In this document: positions 63,130 through 64,000 of the stretch, piece by piece
How the letters are laid out: every line of letters starts with the position of its first letter
How positions within the stretch are numbered: the stretch's first letter is position 1
Source: Mycobacterium kubicae
GTDB taxonomy: Bacteria > Actinomycetota > Actinomycetes > Mycobacteriales > Mycobacteriaceae
Assembly (NCBI RefSeq): GCF_015689175.1
Contig: NZ_CP065047.1
Span: 1,488,001-1,552,000 of the forward strand
Length of the DNA: 64,000 bases
Direction: 5' to 3'
Made by a program: the position numbers and the translations under genes
The notes under the pieces: model-generated
The model's database searches: none
What the model was told of the DNA's origin: nothing
Seen by the model: the letters and a program-made list of their open reading frames with translations, nothing else

Positions 63130-63995
63130 CCGCGGCGATTCAGCCCGAACTCGTCCCACCCGACCATGAAACGACCCCGGCACCGGCTACCGGTGCCGCC
63201 GGCGAGCCCAGCAGCACGCCGCTGCGCGTCGGTGTGGTGACGCTATGGTTGTCGGTCATCGTGCTGCTGCCGCTGGCCGCGATCGCATGGCAGGCAATCG
63301 GCGGTGGATGGCAGCACTTCTGGTTGGCGGTCACCTCGCACGCCGCACTGGAGTCGTTCAAGGTGACCTTGATCGTCTCGGTTGTTGTCACGCTCCTCGA
63401 CGTGCTGTTCGGTGTGCTGGTCGCCTGGATGCTGGTGCGTGACGAATTCGTCGGCAAAGGCCTACTCGACGCAGTCATCGACCTGCCGTTCGCGCTGCCC
63501 ACCATCGTCACCAGCTTGGTCATGCTGGCGCTGTATGGCGCCAACAGCCCAGTGCATCTGCACCTGCAGCACACCCCACCCGGAGTGGCGATGGCGCTGG
63601 CGTTCGTCACGCTGCCGTTCGTGGTGCGCGCAGTGCAACCGGTGTTGCGGGAGATCGACCGGGAAGTCGAAGAGGCCGCCGCGTCGCTGGGTGCCAACGG
63701 CCGCAAAGTGTTCAGCTCGGTGGTGCTGCCGTCGCTGCTGCCGGCCGTGTTGTCCGGTGCAGGTCTTGCGTTCGCGCGCTGCATCGGCGAATTCGGTTCG
63801 GTGGTGACCATCGGTGGGGCGGTCCCGGGCAAGACCGAAGTCTCCTCTCAATGGATACGCGCATTGATCGAGAACGACGACCGCACTGCCGCCGCAGCGA
63901 TTTCCATTGTGTTGCTGACGATGTCGTTCACCGTGCTGTTCGGCTTACGCATGGTCGGTGGACGCAGGGCCAAACGTGAGGAGAAGTCGTCGTGA
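63126..63995 (+). CDS. cysT: sulfate ABC transporter permease CysT
   Basis: A 289-residue permease with six membrane segments after a Pro-rich cytoplasmic N-terminus. The segments include VVTLWLSVIVLLPLAAIAW and VIDLPFALPTIVTSLVMLAL, and the ABC-interacting EAA loop is EEAAASLGANGRKVFSSVVLP. ATGA overlap with subI and GTGA overlap with the next gene show one operon. Confidence 0.93.
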   Translation: MTAAIQPELVPPDHETTPAPATGAAGEPSSTPLRVGVVTLWLSVIVLLPLAAIAWQAIGGGWQHFWLAVTSHAALESFKVTLIVSVVVTLLDVLFGVLVAWMLVRDEFVGKGLLDAVIDLPFALPTIVTSLVMLALYGANSPVHLHLQHTPPGVAMALAFVTLPFVVRAVQPVLREIDREVEEAAASLGANGRKVFSSVVLPSLLPAVLSGAGLAFARCIGEFGSVVTIGGAVPGKTEVSSQWIRALIENDDRTAAAAISIVLLTMSFTVLFGLRMVGGRRAKREEKSS

Positions 63996-64000
63996 CCACT
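63992..64000 (+). CDS. cysW: start of the second sulfate permease gene (partial)
   Basis: A GTG overlapping the cysT stop (GTGA) opens a frame that runs off the window after three codons. The gene order subI-cysT-cysW-cysA in mycobacteria makes cysW the expected gene. Identified by context only. Confidence 0.55.

Noticed and set aside
1..64000. CRISPR arrays, tRNA or rRNA genes, phage structural genes
   Set aside because: No regularly spaced repeats, cloverleaf or rRNA-like sequence, or capsid/tail/terminase motifs were seen on either strand.

Overview
The window reads as the chromosome of a mycobacterium or close relative (Mycobacterium/Mycolicibacterium). It has high GC, many GTG starts, an Rv0063-like flavoprotein, an F420/NADP-type reductase, MmpL and NRPS remnants, a GAF-ANTAR protein and a sulfate-transport operon behind a polycysteine leader peptide. 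Identities come from motif and family recognition by eye; no search was run.

Layout. 1-6662: ordinary accessory metabolism. This holds the end of an SDR gene, a SnoaL-like protein, an F420/NADP-type reductase, a GAF-ANTAR regulator, an asparagine synthase, and a divergent arsenic cluster (ACR3, ArsI-type lyase, ArsR) around a symmetric double operator. 7188-53366: a defence island of about 46 kb. It starts with a 1988-residue helicase/nuclease and a HIRAN-like partner. A complete type 2 BREX (Pgl) locus follows: pglW, pglX, pglY, pglZ, brxD, brxHI. Next, on the minus strand, are herA, mre11 (sbcD), rad50 (sbcC) and nurA, followed by a macro-like/SIR2 fusion gene. The island ends with a decayed GIY-YIG gene, an HNH endonuclease, a MazG-like pyrophosphohydrolase, a frameshifted SMC-like ATPase with a small partner, and one hypothetical gene. 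53456-64000: core-like genes (VOC protein, DUF1345 membrane protein, Rv0063-like oxidoreductase, SDR-SnoaL fusion, TetR/alcohol dehydrogenase pair), a graveyard of fragments at 57.4-61.6 kb (hydrolase, NRPS, IS3, SDR, MmpL), and the subI-cysT-cysW operon running off the right edge.

The clearest unusual structure is in pglX. The methyltransferase gene is split by 6092 bp that resolve into three mobile elements nested like Russian dolls. An IS110-family element sits in pglX at a CT core. An IS256-family element with an 8-bp target duplication sits in the IS110 transposase gene. A Tn554-like tnpA/tnpB cassette sits in the IS256 transposase gene. Removing each layer on paper restores an exact reading frame: 411 aa for the IS256 transposase, 360 aa for the IS110 transposase, 1199 aa for PglX. 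The BREX system is therefore probably off at present, though the rest of its operon is intact.

The strongest candidate for an undescribed system is the minus-strand herA-mre11-rad50-nurA unit followed by a macro-like/SIR2 gene. It would pair an archaeal-type DNA-end-processing machine with a likely NAD-consuming effector. Near the right end, an 18-codon leaderless ORF with two Cys-Cys pairs upstream of subI looks like a cysteine-sensing attenuator.
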